Part shown: positions 36,086 through 44,288 of the stretch, piece by piece
Layout: each line of letters starts with the position of its first letter
Position numbering within the stretch: the stretch's first letter is position 1
NCBI RefSeq assembly: GCF_035956715.1
Contig: NZ_CP108381.1
Coordinates: 5,364,001-5,428,000 of the forward strand
Reading direction: 5' to 3'
From: Nocardia sp. NBC_01329
GTDB lineage: Bacteria > Actinomycetota > Actinomycetes > Mycobacteriales > Mycobacteriaceae
DNA length: 64,000 nt
The notes under the pieces: generated by a model
The model's input: the letters and a program-made list of their open reading frames with translations, nothing else
Told to the model about the DNA's origin: nothing
The model's database searches: none
Made by a program: the position numbers and the translations under genes

Positions 36086-36091
36086 TAGACT
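36086..36091 (+). promoter_or_regulatory. leuA -10 element (TAGACT)
   Basis: TAGACT predicts a start near 36098, 4 nt before the leader-peptide ATG; AAGGAGG at 36079-36085 would then be upstream of the transcript and not a ribosome site. Confidence 0.5.
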
Positions 36092-36101
36092 CGCACACGT
36101 C

Positions 36102-36143
36102 ATGCAGCGGGCACTTCTTCTCAGCCGCCGCGACGGGGTCTGA
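36102..36143 (+). CDS. leuL: leuA leader peptide (13 aa, three consecutive Leu codons)
   Basis: ATG 36102 to TGA 36143 encodes MQRALLLSRRDGV with CTT-CTT-CTC in a row; CTT is rare in this GC-rich genome. It precedes leuA by 80 nt and is followed by competing hairpins, the layout of a ribosome-mediated leucine attenuator. Confidence 0.7.
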   Translation: MQRALLLSRRDGV

Positions 36144-36183
36144 TCGGACCGGCTTCCCGTCGCGGGGTTCCGCCGCGCCGGTC
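36128..36183 (+). promoter_or_regulatory. Alternative RNA stems of the leuA attenuator
   Basis: Stem A: CCGCGACGGG (36128-36137) with CCCGTCGCGG (36156-36165), a perfect 10 bp. Stem B: GACCGGC (36147-36153) with GCCGGTC (36177-36183), enclosing CCCG/CGGG (36156-36159/36163-36166). They share 36156-36165 and cannot form together; stem A also uses the last codons of the leader frame. No T tract follows stem B. Confidence 0.6.
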
Positions 36184-36223
36184 GACCCAATCCGGGAAAC
36201 AATCTCACCCACGGAGAAATCGC

Positions 36224-38023
36224 ATGTCACCCGCTGACGCCTTCGTATCCGGCACGCGCACCATCACCGCGCCCACCAAGCCCGCGCCCACCGATCAGCC
36301 CGCGTGGAACAAGCAGAAGAACTCGTCACTGCCCGTCTTCCGATACCGGCCGTTCGCCGAAGAAGTCGAGCCGGTGACGTTGCCGGACCGCACCTGGCCG
36401 GACAAAGTGGTCGACCGAGCGCCCGCCTGGTGCGCCGTCGATCTCCGCGACGGAAACCAGGCGCTGATCGACCCGATGAGCCCCGCCCGCAAACGCCGCA
36501 TGTTCGACCTCCTGGTGCGAATGGGTTACAAGGAGATCGAGGTCGGTTTCCCGTCGGCCAGCCAGACCGATTTCGACTTCGTCCGCGAGATCATCGAAGA
36601 CGGCGCGATCCCCGACGACGTCAGCATCCAGGTGCTGACCCAGTGCCGTCCCGAGCTGATCGAACGCACCTTCCAGGCGTGTGCCGGTGCCTCGAACGTG
36701 ATCGTGCACTTCTACAACTCCACCTCCATCCTGCAGCGCCGGGTGGTGTTCCGCGCCGACCGTGATGCCGTGCAGAAGATCGCCACCGATGCCGCGCGGC
36801 TGTGCCTCGAGGTCGAGAAGCGCTACCCGGACACCAACTGGCGTTACGAGTACAGCCCGGAGTCCTACACCGGCACCGAGCTGGAATACGCCAAACAGGT
36901 CTGCGACGCGGTCTCCGAAATCATCGCCCCGACGCCGGAAAAACCGCTGATCATCAACCTGCCGGCCACCGTCGAGATGGCCACACCCAATGTGTACGCC
37001 GACTCCATCGAATGGATGCACCGCAACCTGGCCCGGCGCGATTCGATCGTGCTCTCGCTGCACCCGCACAACGACCGGGGCACGGCGGTCGCCGCCGCGG
37101 AACTGGGCTATCAGGCCGGTGCCGACCGTATCGAGGGCTGTCTGTTCGGCAACGGAGAGCGCACCGGCAACGTATGCCTGGTGACCCTGGGTATGAACAT
37201 GTTCTCCCAGGGTGTGGATCCGCAGATCAACTTCTCCGATATCGACGAGATCCGTCGCACGGTCGAATACTGCAACCAGCTTCCGGTGCACGAACGCCAC
37301 CCCTACGGCGGCGATCTGGTCTACACCGCGTTCTCCGGCAGCCACCAGGACGCGATCAACAAGGGCCTGGACGCCATGAAGGCGAGCGCCGACGCGGCCG
37401 GGTCCGATGTGGACGATATCTCCTGGGAGGTGCCGTACCTGCCGATCGACCCGAAGGACGTGGGCCGCACCTACGAGGCGGTCATCCGGGTCAATTCGCA
37501 GTCCGGCAAGGGCGGTGTGGCCTACATCATGAAGACCGATCACGGTTTGGCCCTGCCCCGTCGGCTGCAGATCGAGTTCTCTCAGGCGATCCAGCAGATC
37601 ACCGACGGCGAGGGCGGTGAGATCACGCCCAAGGAGATGTGGGACGCCTTCGCCGACGAGTACCTGACCCCGATCCGGCCGCTGGAACGGATGCGGCAGA
37701 AGGTTACCGCCGCCGAAACCGACGGTGGTACCGACCGCATCACCGCGGTGGTCAAGGTGGACGGGGTCGAGCAGGAGGTCACCGGTAGCGGTAACGGCCC
37801 GCTCGCGGCCTTCGTCGATGCCATCGCCGCGGTCGGATACCAGGTGGAGGTCCTCGACTACTCCGAGCACGCATTGTCGGCCGGCGATGACGCCCAGGCC
37901 GCGGCCTATGTCGAATGCGCCATCGGCGACCGGGTCTTATGGGGTGTCGGTGTCGCCACCTCGATCACTACCGCCTCGCTGCGCGCTGTGGTCTCGGCCG
38001 TCAACCGGGCCGCCCAGAAGTAG
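36224..38023 (+). CDS. leuA: 2-isopropylmalate synthase
   Basis: 599-aa first committed enzyme of leucine biosynthesis (2-oxoisovalerate + acetyl-CoA). TIM-barrel catalytic domain with VDLRDGNQALIDPM (about 71-84), HPHNDRGTAVAAAELGYQAG (about 280-300) and GCLFGNGERTGN; C-terminal LeuA allosteric domain (about 480-599) for leucine feedback. ATG 36224 has GGAGA 7 nt upstream. Transcription is probably governed by the leader peptide upstream. Orthologue of Rv3710 by position near asd/ask. The 514-aa antisense frame is a shadow. Confidence 0.96.
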   Translation: MSPADAFVSGTRTITAPTKPAPTDQPAWNKQKNSSLPVFRYRPFAEEVEPVTLPDRTWPDKVVDRAPAWCAVDLRDGNQALIDPMSPARKRRMFDLLVRMGYKEIEVGFPSASQTDFDFVREIIEDGAIPDDVSIQVLTQCRPELIERTFQACAGASNVIVHFYNSTSILQRRVVFRADRDAVQKIATDAARLCLEVEKRYPDTNWRYEYSPESYTGTELEYAKQVCDAVSEIIAPTPEKPLIINLPATVEMATPNVYADSIEWMHRNLARRDSIVLSLHPHNDRGTAVAAAELGYQAGADRIEGCLFGNGERTGNVCLVTLGMNMFSQGVDPQINFSDIDEIRRTVEYCNQLPVHERHPYGGDLVYTAFSGSHQDAINKGLDAMKASADAAGSDVDDISWEVPYLPIDPKDVGRTYEAVIRVNSQSGKGGVAYIMKTDHGLALPRRLQIEFSQAIQQITDGEGGEITPKEMWDAFADEYLTPIRPLERMRQKVTAAETDGGTDRITAVVKVDGVEQEVTGSGNGPLAAFVDAIAAVGYQVEVLDYSEHALSAGDDAQAAAYVECAIGDRVLWGVGVATSITTASLRAVVSAVNRAAQK

Positions 38024-38041
38024 TCCCCGCACGGATATCCA

Positions 38042-38082
38042 CCGGCCGTCGTCGCCCGTATTCCACGGATGACGGCGGCCGG
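38042..38082 (+). terminator. Hairpin after leuA
   Basis: CCGGCCGTCGTC (38042-38053) pairs with GACGGCGGCCGG (38071-38082) with one mismatch; no T tract. Confidence 0.5.
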
Positions 38083-38189
38083 CTCCGGGAAACCGCCCGG
38101 CATGCGATCCCTCCCGCACCTGCTAGCGTTGGTCCGGACTCCACGCCGCCGAGCTCTCTGCTCGAAAAACCCGAGCAGATGGGGGAACT

Positions 38190-40289
38190 GTGACTACTGA
38201 CGAACACGACCCGACTTCCCGGCCCTGGCCCCCGAGTCAACCGGTGGATACCGCCGGCAGCGACGAGCCGGCTACCGCGCGGCCCACGGATTCGGCGCGC
38301 AAGGATCCGGAACCGGGCGCTGCCCCGGACAACGACTCCGAGCAGGCGACCTCCGATTCGGCGCAGCCCGCGACTGCCGGGCCCGAGAGCTTCGAGGCGA
38401 CAGCCGCGAGCGATACCGCTCAGGCCGCTGAATCCCCGGGCATCGAAGAGTTCCCGAATCCGGAGCCGAACGGTTTCGCACCGGATGACGCTGCGCCGTC
38501 CGGGCCGCCCGATCCGGCAGCGCCGCCGTGGATGGACGGCAACGGCTTCGCGCCACCGGTCCCCGGACAGGCACCGGCCGAGGGAGCCCTCTACGGAAAC
38601 GCCCCGTTCGACCAATTCGCCCCGCCCGTGCCCGGCGGGGCATTCAGTGCACCTGCCCCGGAGCAGTTCTCGCCGCCCGGCAGCGGACAGTTCCCGCAGC
38701 CGGATCCGAATCAGTTCCAGTCGGCGAATACCGGCTTCGGTGGTGAAGCCGGACAGTTCCAAGCTCCGGGCACCGGATACGGCAGCGGCCAATTCCCGCA
38801 ACCCGACCCCGGACAGTTCTCGGCTCCCGGTACCGAATACGGCAGCGGCCAATTCCCGCAGCCGGACCCGAGCCGGTTCCAGCCCAACGGGCCGGGGCAA
38901 GGCGGGCCCGACCCGTTCGCGGTACCCGCACCCGGCGGCCACTATCCGCAACAGGACCCCAATCTCTATCCGGGGCAACCGAATCAGGAGCAGGCCCCCT
39001 ACTCGCCACCTGCCCCCGACAGCAGCGGACAGTTCCCGCAACCGCCCGCCCAGCCACCCGGCGGGTTCGCCCCGCAGCCCGGTCCCGCACCGGAAGCCGA
39101 GCAGGGCGGGCCGATCTACAGCTGGGCCCCGCCGCCGATGCCGGCCGCGCCGCCGCCCGTGCCTGCGCAGCAGTTCCAGCAGGCAGCGCCGCCCCCGCCG
39201 GCGCACAATCCCCCGACCGGACAGTTCCAGACTCCGAACTGGGGCGCCGATCCCGGGAGCGCGCCACAACCTCAGCAGCAGTTCCAGCAGCCGGGTCAAC
39301 CCGGTCAGCAATCGTTCCAGCCACGCCAGATGCCCGAACCCGGCCAGCTCGGTAATTCGGTCAACGACCTGAATCTGCTGAAACGTGCCCGGAAGGCGCC
39401 GCGCGGTGGCTGGCGGCGGGCGGTGCACAAGGTCTCGCGCGGCGCGATCAACCCGGGCGAATCGGCCTCCGATGTCGTCCACCGCGATTTGGTGGGCCGG
39501 GTGAACGCACCGGTCCACGGCGACTTCCGGATAGCGATCCTTTCGCTCAAGGGCGGGGTCGGCAAAACCACCACGACCGTCGGTCTGGGTGCCACCTTCG
39601 CCTCGTTGCGCGGCGACCGGGTGATCGCGATCGACGCGAATCCCGACCTGGGGACCCTGGCTCACCGGGTACCGCGCCAGACCCGCTCCACCGTGCGCAA
39701 TCTGCTCGAAGACCAGCACATCACCCGCTACTCCGATGTCCGGGCGCATACGTCGCAGTCGCCGAGCCGGCTGGAAGTGCTGGCCAGCGAACAGGATCCG
39801 GCGGTATCGGAAGCGTTCAGCGAGGCCGACTACCGGCGGGCGATCGGGATCCTGCAGTCGTTCTACAACATCATCCTCACCGACTGCGGTACCGGATTGA
39901 TGCATTCGGCGATGTCCGGTGTGCTCGATATGGCGAGCTCTCTGGTCCTGGTCACCTCCCCGGCCATCGACGGCGCACGTAGTGCCTCGGCGACCCTGGA
40001 CTGGCTGGACTACCACGGCTATTCGCATCTGGTGCAGCAGACCGTGGTGGTGGTGAACGCGTCCCGACGTGGATCCACATCGGTGAACCTGGACCATCTG
40101 CGCCGGTTGTTCCTGGACCGGACGCGGGCGGTGCAGGTCGTTCCCTTCGACGACCATCTCGCCGAGGGCGCCGAAATCGATCTGGAACTGGTGAGCAAAC
40201 CGACTCGGCAGGCCCTGCTGGAGCTCGCCGCGATGGTCGCCGACGATTTCGCCAATGTGGACGGCTACCCCTACGGCAACCGCTACTGA
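38190..40289 (+). CDS. EspI-like MinD/ParA-type ATPase with long Pro-rich N-terminus
   Basis: 699-aa protein. Residues 1-380 are disordered, Pro/Gln/Gly-rich, with repeats of GSGQFPQPDP (about residues 164, 198, 218 and a weaker one at 278). The C-terminal domain (about 445-699) is a deviant-Walker ATPase: LSLKGGVGKTTTTVG, IAIDANPDLGTLAHRV, ILTDCGTGLMH. This architecture matches ESX-1-associated EspI (Rv3876) and relatives that act near type VII secretion machinery (family knowledge), but no esx gene is in the window. GTG 38190 with GGGGGA upstream. Its last 7 bp overlap the convergent LysR gene. Confidence 0.78.
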   Translation: MTTDEHDPTSRPWPPSQPVDTAGSDEPATARPTDSARKDPEPGAAPDNDSEQATSDSAQPATAGPESFEATAASDTAQAAESPGIEEFPNPEPNGFAPDDAAPSGPPDPAAPPWMDGNGFAPPVPGQAPAEGALYGNAPFDQFAPPVPGGAFSAPAPEQFSPPGSGQFPQPDPNQFQSANTGFGGEAGQFQAPGTGYGSGQFPQPDPGQFSAPGTEYGSGQFPQPDPSRFQPNGPGQGGPDPFAVPAPGGHYPQQDPNLYPGQPNQEQAPYSPPAPDSSGQFPQPPAQPPGGFAPQPGPAPEAEQGGPIYSWAPPPMPAAPPPVPAQQFQQAAPPPPAHNPPTGQFQTPNWGADPGSAPQPQQQFQQPGQPGQQSFQPRQMPEPGQLGNSVNDLNLLKRARKAPRGGWRRAVHKVSRGAINPGESASDVVHRDLVGRVNAPVHGDFRIAILSLKGGVGKTTTTVGLGATFASLRGDRVIAIDANPDLGTLAHRVPRQTRSTVRNLLEDQHITRYSDVRAHTSQSPSRLEVLASEQDPAVSEAFSEADYRRAIGILQSFYNIILTDCGTGLMHSAMSGVLDMASSLVLVTSPAIDGARSASATLDWLDYHGYSHLVQQTVVVVNASRRGSTSVNLDHLRRLFLDRTRAVQVVPFDDHLAEGAEIDLELVSKPTRQALLELAAMVADDFANVDGYPYGNRY

Positions 40290-41221
40290 TCGGTCACGGG
40301 CGGTGGTTCGGCAGTGATCTGCCGGGCCGCCGCCGTGAACGAGTCCAGAACCGCGGCGATCGCCGGCCGGTTCTCGGCAAGCGGCCTGGTGACAAGGTCG
40401 TAGAGGCGGGCTGCCCGGACCCCGGACAGTCGCAGTTGTGACAGGGCCGGGTGGGTGACGACGTACCGGGGCATCAACGCCACCCCGTACCCGGCGGCGA
40501 CCAATGTCTCGATCATCCGGAAATCGTTGAGGCGCTGGACGATACGCGGTTCGACACCGGTGACCGTGGCGATCGAGCGCAGTACATCGTCCACCGGGAA
40601 ACCGCCGCGTACGCTCAGCCACGCCTCCTCGGCCAGTTCCGCCGCCGAAACCTCGGCCCGGCCGGCGAGCGGGTGATCGGGGGCGACGACCACATCGATC
40701 GGTTCGCGCATGAGCACCCGGGAGCTGATCCGGGGCCCCGACACCGGGGCGGCCCGTTCATCGCGGTGGGTGAGCACGATGTCGTAATCGGCGAGCAGGC
40801 GCGGGGTGTCGTGCGGCGGTACGTCCTCGTCACCCGCGGCGATCTCGACACCGCTACCGGCCACGGCGGGAAGGACATGCGGTAGCAGGAGCGCCCCACC
40901 GGAGGGGAAGACGCCGACCCGGACCTGCCCCCGCGGCGACCCGCGATAGTAGGCCATCTCGGCCACCGCTCGGTCGAGCGCCGCGAGTACCTCGTCGGCC
41001 CGGACCACGAGAGCGTGCCCGGCGTCGGTGAGGCGGACGCGGCGACCGCTCGGTTCGAGCAGGGCGACGCCCGCCTCCCTGGTCAGCACCTTGAGTTGCT
41101 GTGATACTGCCGACGGGGTCATGGACAGGGCGGTGGCCACCGCGCCGACCGTGCCGCGATCGGCGAATTCACGCAGGATGCGGAGTCGTTCCACGGACAA
41201 GGCGGGATGCGAACCGACCAT
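40283..41221 (-). CDS. LysR-family transcriptional regulator
   Basis: 312-aa regulator. N-terminal winged helix-turn-helix (about 8-67; GAVATALSMTPSAVSQQLKV), C-terminal substrate-binding domain (about 95-300). Divergent from an EamA exporter across a 72-bp spacer with a dyad, so it most likely controls that exporter and itself. ATG 41221. Ends inside the 3' end of the EspI-like gene (7-bp convergent overlap). Confidence 0.9.
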   Translation of the reverse strand: MVGSHPALSVERLRILREFADRGTVGAVATALSMTPSAVSQQLKVLTREAGVALLEPSGRRVRLTDAGHALVVRADEVLAALDRAVAEMAYYRGSPRGQVRVGVFPSGGALLLPHVLPAVAGSGVEIAAGDEDVPPHDTPRLLADYDIVLTHRDERAAPVSGPRISSRVLMREPIDVVVAPDHPLAGRAEVSAAELAEEAWLSVRGGFPVDDVLRSIATVTGVEPRIVQRLNDFRMIETLVAAGYGVALMPRYVVTHPALSQLRLSGVRAARLYDLVTRPLAENRPAIAAVLDSFTAAARQITAEPPPVTDQ

Positions 41222-41248
41222 TAAGCGATACTAAAACATTAGTCCATA

Positions 41249-41261
41249 ACAATTCGATTGT
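41249..41261. promoter_or_regulatory. Dyad in the lysR-eamA spacer
   Basis: ACAAT-TCG-ATTGT perfect inverted repeat, centred between the divergent starts; candidate LysR operator. Confidence 0.5.
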
Positions 41262-41281
41262 TCTGACAGGTTGATACATCC

Positions 41282-41287
41282 CATGAT
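41282..41287 (+). promoter_or_regulatory. -10 element (CATGAT) for a leaderless EamA mRNA
   Basis: CATGAT 6 nt before GTG 41294; no ribosome site is present. Confidence 0.4.
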
Positions 41288-41293
41288 TAACGG

Positions 41294-42286
41294 GTGACCT
41301 CCCGTGACCGCACGCTCGCCCTGACCGTCATTCTGCTGTGGGGAGTGAACTTCCTGGCCATCCGCGTCGGGCTCGACCATCTGCCGCCGTTCTTCTTCGG
41401 TGCGCTGCGGTTCGCGGTGATCGCCGTCCCGGTCCTGCTGTTCATCCCACGTCCCGCCGTCCGGATGCGTTGGATACTGCTGTACGGCACAGGTTTCGGA
41501 CTCCTGCAATTCGCCTTCCTGTTCACCGCGATGCGGGTCGGTATGCCGACCGGGCTGGCCTCACTGGTACTGCAATCCTCGGCCCCGTTCACCGTATTAC
41601 TCGGGGCACTGCTACTCAGGGAGCGACTGCGGCCCCTGCAGATCGCCGGACTCGCGGTCGCGGTCGCGGGAATGGCGGTGATCGGCTGGGACCAATTCGC
41701 CCACGCCGCCCTGGTACCGGTCCTCCTCACCCTGGCGGGCGGATTCAGCTGGGCACTGGGCAATATCGGGGCACGCCGGGCCACCGTGGAATCGCCGGGC
41801 ATCAATCCGCTGCATCTCACCCTGTGGATCACCGCGGTGCCGGTGCTGCCCCTGTTCGCACTCTCCGCCCTCTGGGAGGGCCCGACCACGGGTGTGCGCG
41901 CACTCGCCGGCACCTTCTCGGCCGACGGCTGGCCGGCGCTGGCAGGCCTCGCCTATATCGTCGCGTTGGGGACGGTCGTGGGTTCCGGCGTGTGGACCTA
42001 CCTGATGAGCCGGTATCCGGCCGGTAGCGTCGCGCCGTTGTCGCTGCTCGTGCCGGTCGTCGGATTCACCGCCGCGTGGATCTTCCTGGACGAGACCCCA
42101 GCGCCCGCGAGCCTGATCGGCGGGGCGGTGGTCATCGCCGGAGCCTTCGCGGCGACGGTGGGTGCCGCGAAGACCGCACCGCGACCGGACCAGGAGCGCG
42201 CGGACTCGTCCGCGAACAAGACGGCCGGCCTCCCGGAGCGCCCGGATATCCACAACCCGAAGGTGCTGGAGCCGGCGATCCGATGA
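41294..42286 (+). CDS. EamA/DMT-family transporter
   Basis: 330-aa membrane protein with ten helices in two EamA repeats; first repeat LWGVNFLAIRVGLDHLPPFF with ALRFAVIAVP, second GGFSWALGNIGARRATVESP and APLSLLVPVVGFTAAWIFLD. Such carriers usually export amino acids or metabolites. The C-terminal 35 residues are hydrophilic. GTG 41294. Likely regulated by the divergent LysR protein. Confidence 0.87.
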   Translation: MTSRDRTLALTVILLWGVNFLAIRVGLDHLPPFFFGALRFAVIAVPVLLFIPRPAVRMRWILLYGTGFGLLQFAFLFTAMRVGMPTGLASLVLQSSAPFTVLLGALLLRERLRPLQIAGLAVAVAGMAVIGWDQFAHAALVPVLLTLAGGFSWALGNIGARRATVESPGINPLHLTLWITAVPVLPLFALSALWEGPTTGVRALAGTFSADGWPALAGLAYIVALGTVVGSGVWTYLMSRYPAGSVAPLSLLVPVVGFTAAWIFLDETPAPASLIGGAVVIAGAFAATVGAAKTAPRPDQERADSSANKTAGLPERPDIHNPKVLEPAIR

Positions 42287-42339
42287 GTCGCCGGGCTCCC
42301 GATCTCGCGGTCGGTGCGCCGAACGGGGCGCATCCCGTT

Positions 42340-42345
42340 TAGAGT
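42340..42345 (+). promoter_or_regulatory. -10 element (TAGAGT) upstream of the Tat flavoprotein
   Basis: TAGAGT about 48 nt before ATG 42393, leaving a leader with GCGGAAG as ribosome site. Confidence 0.4.
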
Positions 42346-42392
42346 ATGGCGCGATCGAGACAGCTACCCCGGGTTAGGCAGCGGAAGACAAC

Positions 42393-44204
42393 ATGGCAGA
42401 GCAACGGTGGCCCACCTCGGGCGCCGCAGAGGTTCCAGGTCGTTCCGCCGGGCCGGGAGCCTTCACCCGGCGAACTGTGCTCCGCGCCACCGCGGCCGCC
42501 GGGATCGGGGCCGCCGCAGTAGCGGCGCTACCCGGCGCGACCGCGCGAGCCCGGACGAAGTCCCGGGTAGCCGTACTGGGTGGTGGTGTCGCCGGACTCA
42601 CCGCTGCTCACGAACTAGCCGAACGCGGCTTCGAGGTCACTGTGTACGAACGCCGGGCACTCGGCGGCAAGGCCCGCAGCATGCCGGTCCCCGCGACGGG
42701 AACCGACGGACGGCCCGATCTGCCCGGCGAGCACGGTTTCCGCTTCTTTCCCGGCTTCTACCAGCACATTCCCGATACGATGCGGCGAATCCCGTTCGGC
42801 GAGAATACGAACGGAGTGTGGGACAACCTGGTCGGCGTCCCCGACGCCCGGTTCGCCCGGGCCGACGCCGACGACATCCGTGCACCACTGGGCTTCGGCC
42901 GGGTGAACGCCGCGACCGCGGAAGGTATGCGGGAGAGCCTCGCAGCGGTCATCGCCACCACGCTGAAGATGCCGCCCGCCGAAGGCCTTTTCTTCGCCAA
43001 CCGGCTCCTGGTGTTCAACACCAGTTGCGACGCACGCCGCTTCGGCCAGTGGGAACACACATCGTGGTCGGATTTCGTCGGCGCGCACGGACGGTCGCAC
43101 GAGTTCCGCGCACTGGTCTCGCGCACGCTCACCAGCCTTCTGGTGGCCGCCAAAGACGACCTGGCCAGTGTGCGCACGATCGGCTCGATGGGCGAGCAGT
43201 TCCTCGGTAATCCGATGCAGATCGGCAACGACGGCGATCTGGACCGAGTGCTCAACGGTCCCACGAACGTCGCGTGGATCGACCCATGGGTCGCACGGCT
43301 GCGCGAACTGGGCGTGCGCTTCGAACTGGACGCCGAAGTGCGTGGGCTGGAGGTCCGGGATCGGCGGATCACCGGCGCGCGGATCATCCACGGCGCCGGC
43401 ACATCCGAGACAGTGACAGCGGACCATTTCGTCGTCGCCCTACCGGCCGAACGTGCCCGCGACCTGTGGAACGCCGATATCCTCTCCGCCTGGCCGCAAC
43501 TGGCGGCGATGAGCCGACTCGTCACCGACTGGATGAGCGGAATCCAGTTCTACCTGCGCCGTCGGCCCGGACTCGGGGCCGGTCACTCCGCCTACATCGA
43601 CTCGCCCTGGTCGCTCACCTCCATCGCCCAGGACACACTGTGGGCGCGCAAGCTGCCCGAATACGGGGACGGCACGGTGCTCGAATGCCTGTCGGTCGAT
43701 ATCTCGGACTGGAACACCCCGGGCATCCTGTTCGGCAAAACCGCCAAGCAATGCACGCACGAGGAGATCGCCCGGGAAACCTGGGCGCAGATCCTCGCGC
43801 ACCTCAACGACCGCGACGAGATGCTGCGCGACGCCGACCTGCACTCCTGGTTCCTCGACCCCGGTATCAGCTGGAACGCCGACCGCGGCGAGAACGCCAA
43901 CGCCGACCCACTCTTGATCAATACCGCCGGATCGTGGGATCTGCGGCCGGAAGCGCACGGTGGCGTCGAGAACCTCTACCTGGCAGGCGATTACGTGCGC
44001 ACACATATCGACCTGGCCACCATGGAGGGCGCCAACGAATCCGCGCGGGCCGCGGTGAACGCGCTGCTCGAGGTCACCGGTTCGGACGCACCCCGCTGCG
44101 CGACCTACACCCTCTGGCGAGCCCCGGAACTCGAACCCCTGCGCCGCGCCGACGCCGACGCCTACGCGGCCGGTCGGCCGAACGTATTCGATATCCAGCT
44201 CTGA
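42393..44204 (+). CDS. Tat-exported FAD-dependent oxidoreductase (amine oxidase/phytoene desaturase-like)
   Basis: 603-aa flavoprotein. Twin-Arg signal FTRRTVLRATAAAGIGAAAV (about 25-45) ending ATARA; Rossmann fold VAVLGGGVAGLTAAHELAE (about 59-77) with ERRALGGKARS; EHGFRFFPGFYQHIPDTM substrate-domain segment; C-terminal NLYLAGDYVRTHIDLATMEG FAD site. Related to NAD(P)-binding hydroxysqualene/carotenoid-type oxidoreductases; the substrate is unknown, and export by Tat is unusual for a desaturase. ATG 42393. Confidence 0.8.
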   Translation: MAEQRWPTSGAAEVPGRSAGPGAFTRRTVLRATAAAGIGAAAVAALPGATARARTKSRVAVLGGGVAGLTAAHELAERGFEVTVYERRALGGKARSMPVPATGTDGRPDLPGEHGFRFFPGFYQHIPDTMRRIPFGENTNGVWDNLVGVPDARFARADADDIRAPLGFGRVNAATAEGMRESLAAVIATTLKMPPAEGLFFANRLLVFNTSCDARRFGQWEHTSWSDFVGAHGRSHEFRALVSRTLTSLLVAAKDDLASVRTIGSMGEQFLGNPMQIGNDGDLDRVLNGPTNVAWIDPWVARLRELGVRFELDAEVRGLEVRDRRITGARIIHGAGTSETVTADHFVVALPAERARDLWNADILSAWPQLAAMSRLVTDWMSGIQFYLRRRPGLGAGHSAYIDSPWSLTSIAQDTLWARKLPEYGDGTVLECLSVDISDWNTPGILFGKTAKQCTHEEIARETWAQILAHLNDRDEMLRDADLHSWFLDPGISWNADRGENANADPLLINTAGSWDLRPEAHGGVENLYLAGDYVRTHIDLATMEGANESARAAVNALLEVTGSDAPRCATYTLWRAPELEPLRRADADAYAAGRPNVFDIQL

Positions 44205-44275
44205 TATTGCCCGGCACCGGTGTCACCGCAGGGTGAACTCCCCCGCGCCGCGCGAGGGCGAGCGCGGCGGGTCAT

Positions 44276-44281
44276 TAGACT
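44276..44281 (+). promoter_or_regulatory. -10 element (TAGACT) for leaderless murT
   Basis: TAGACT 7 nt before GTG 44289, no ribosome site; this fixes the murT start over the open extension to 44220. Confidence 0.5.
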
Positions 44282-44288
44282 GCGCGGC

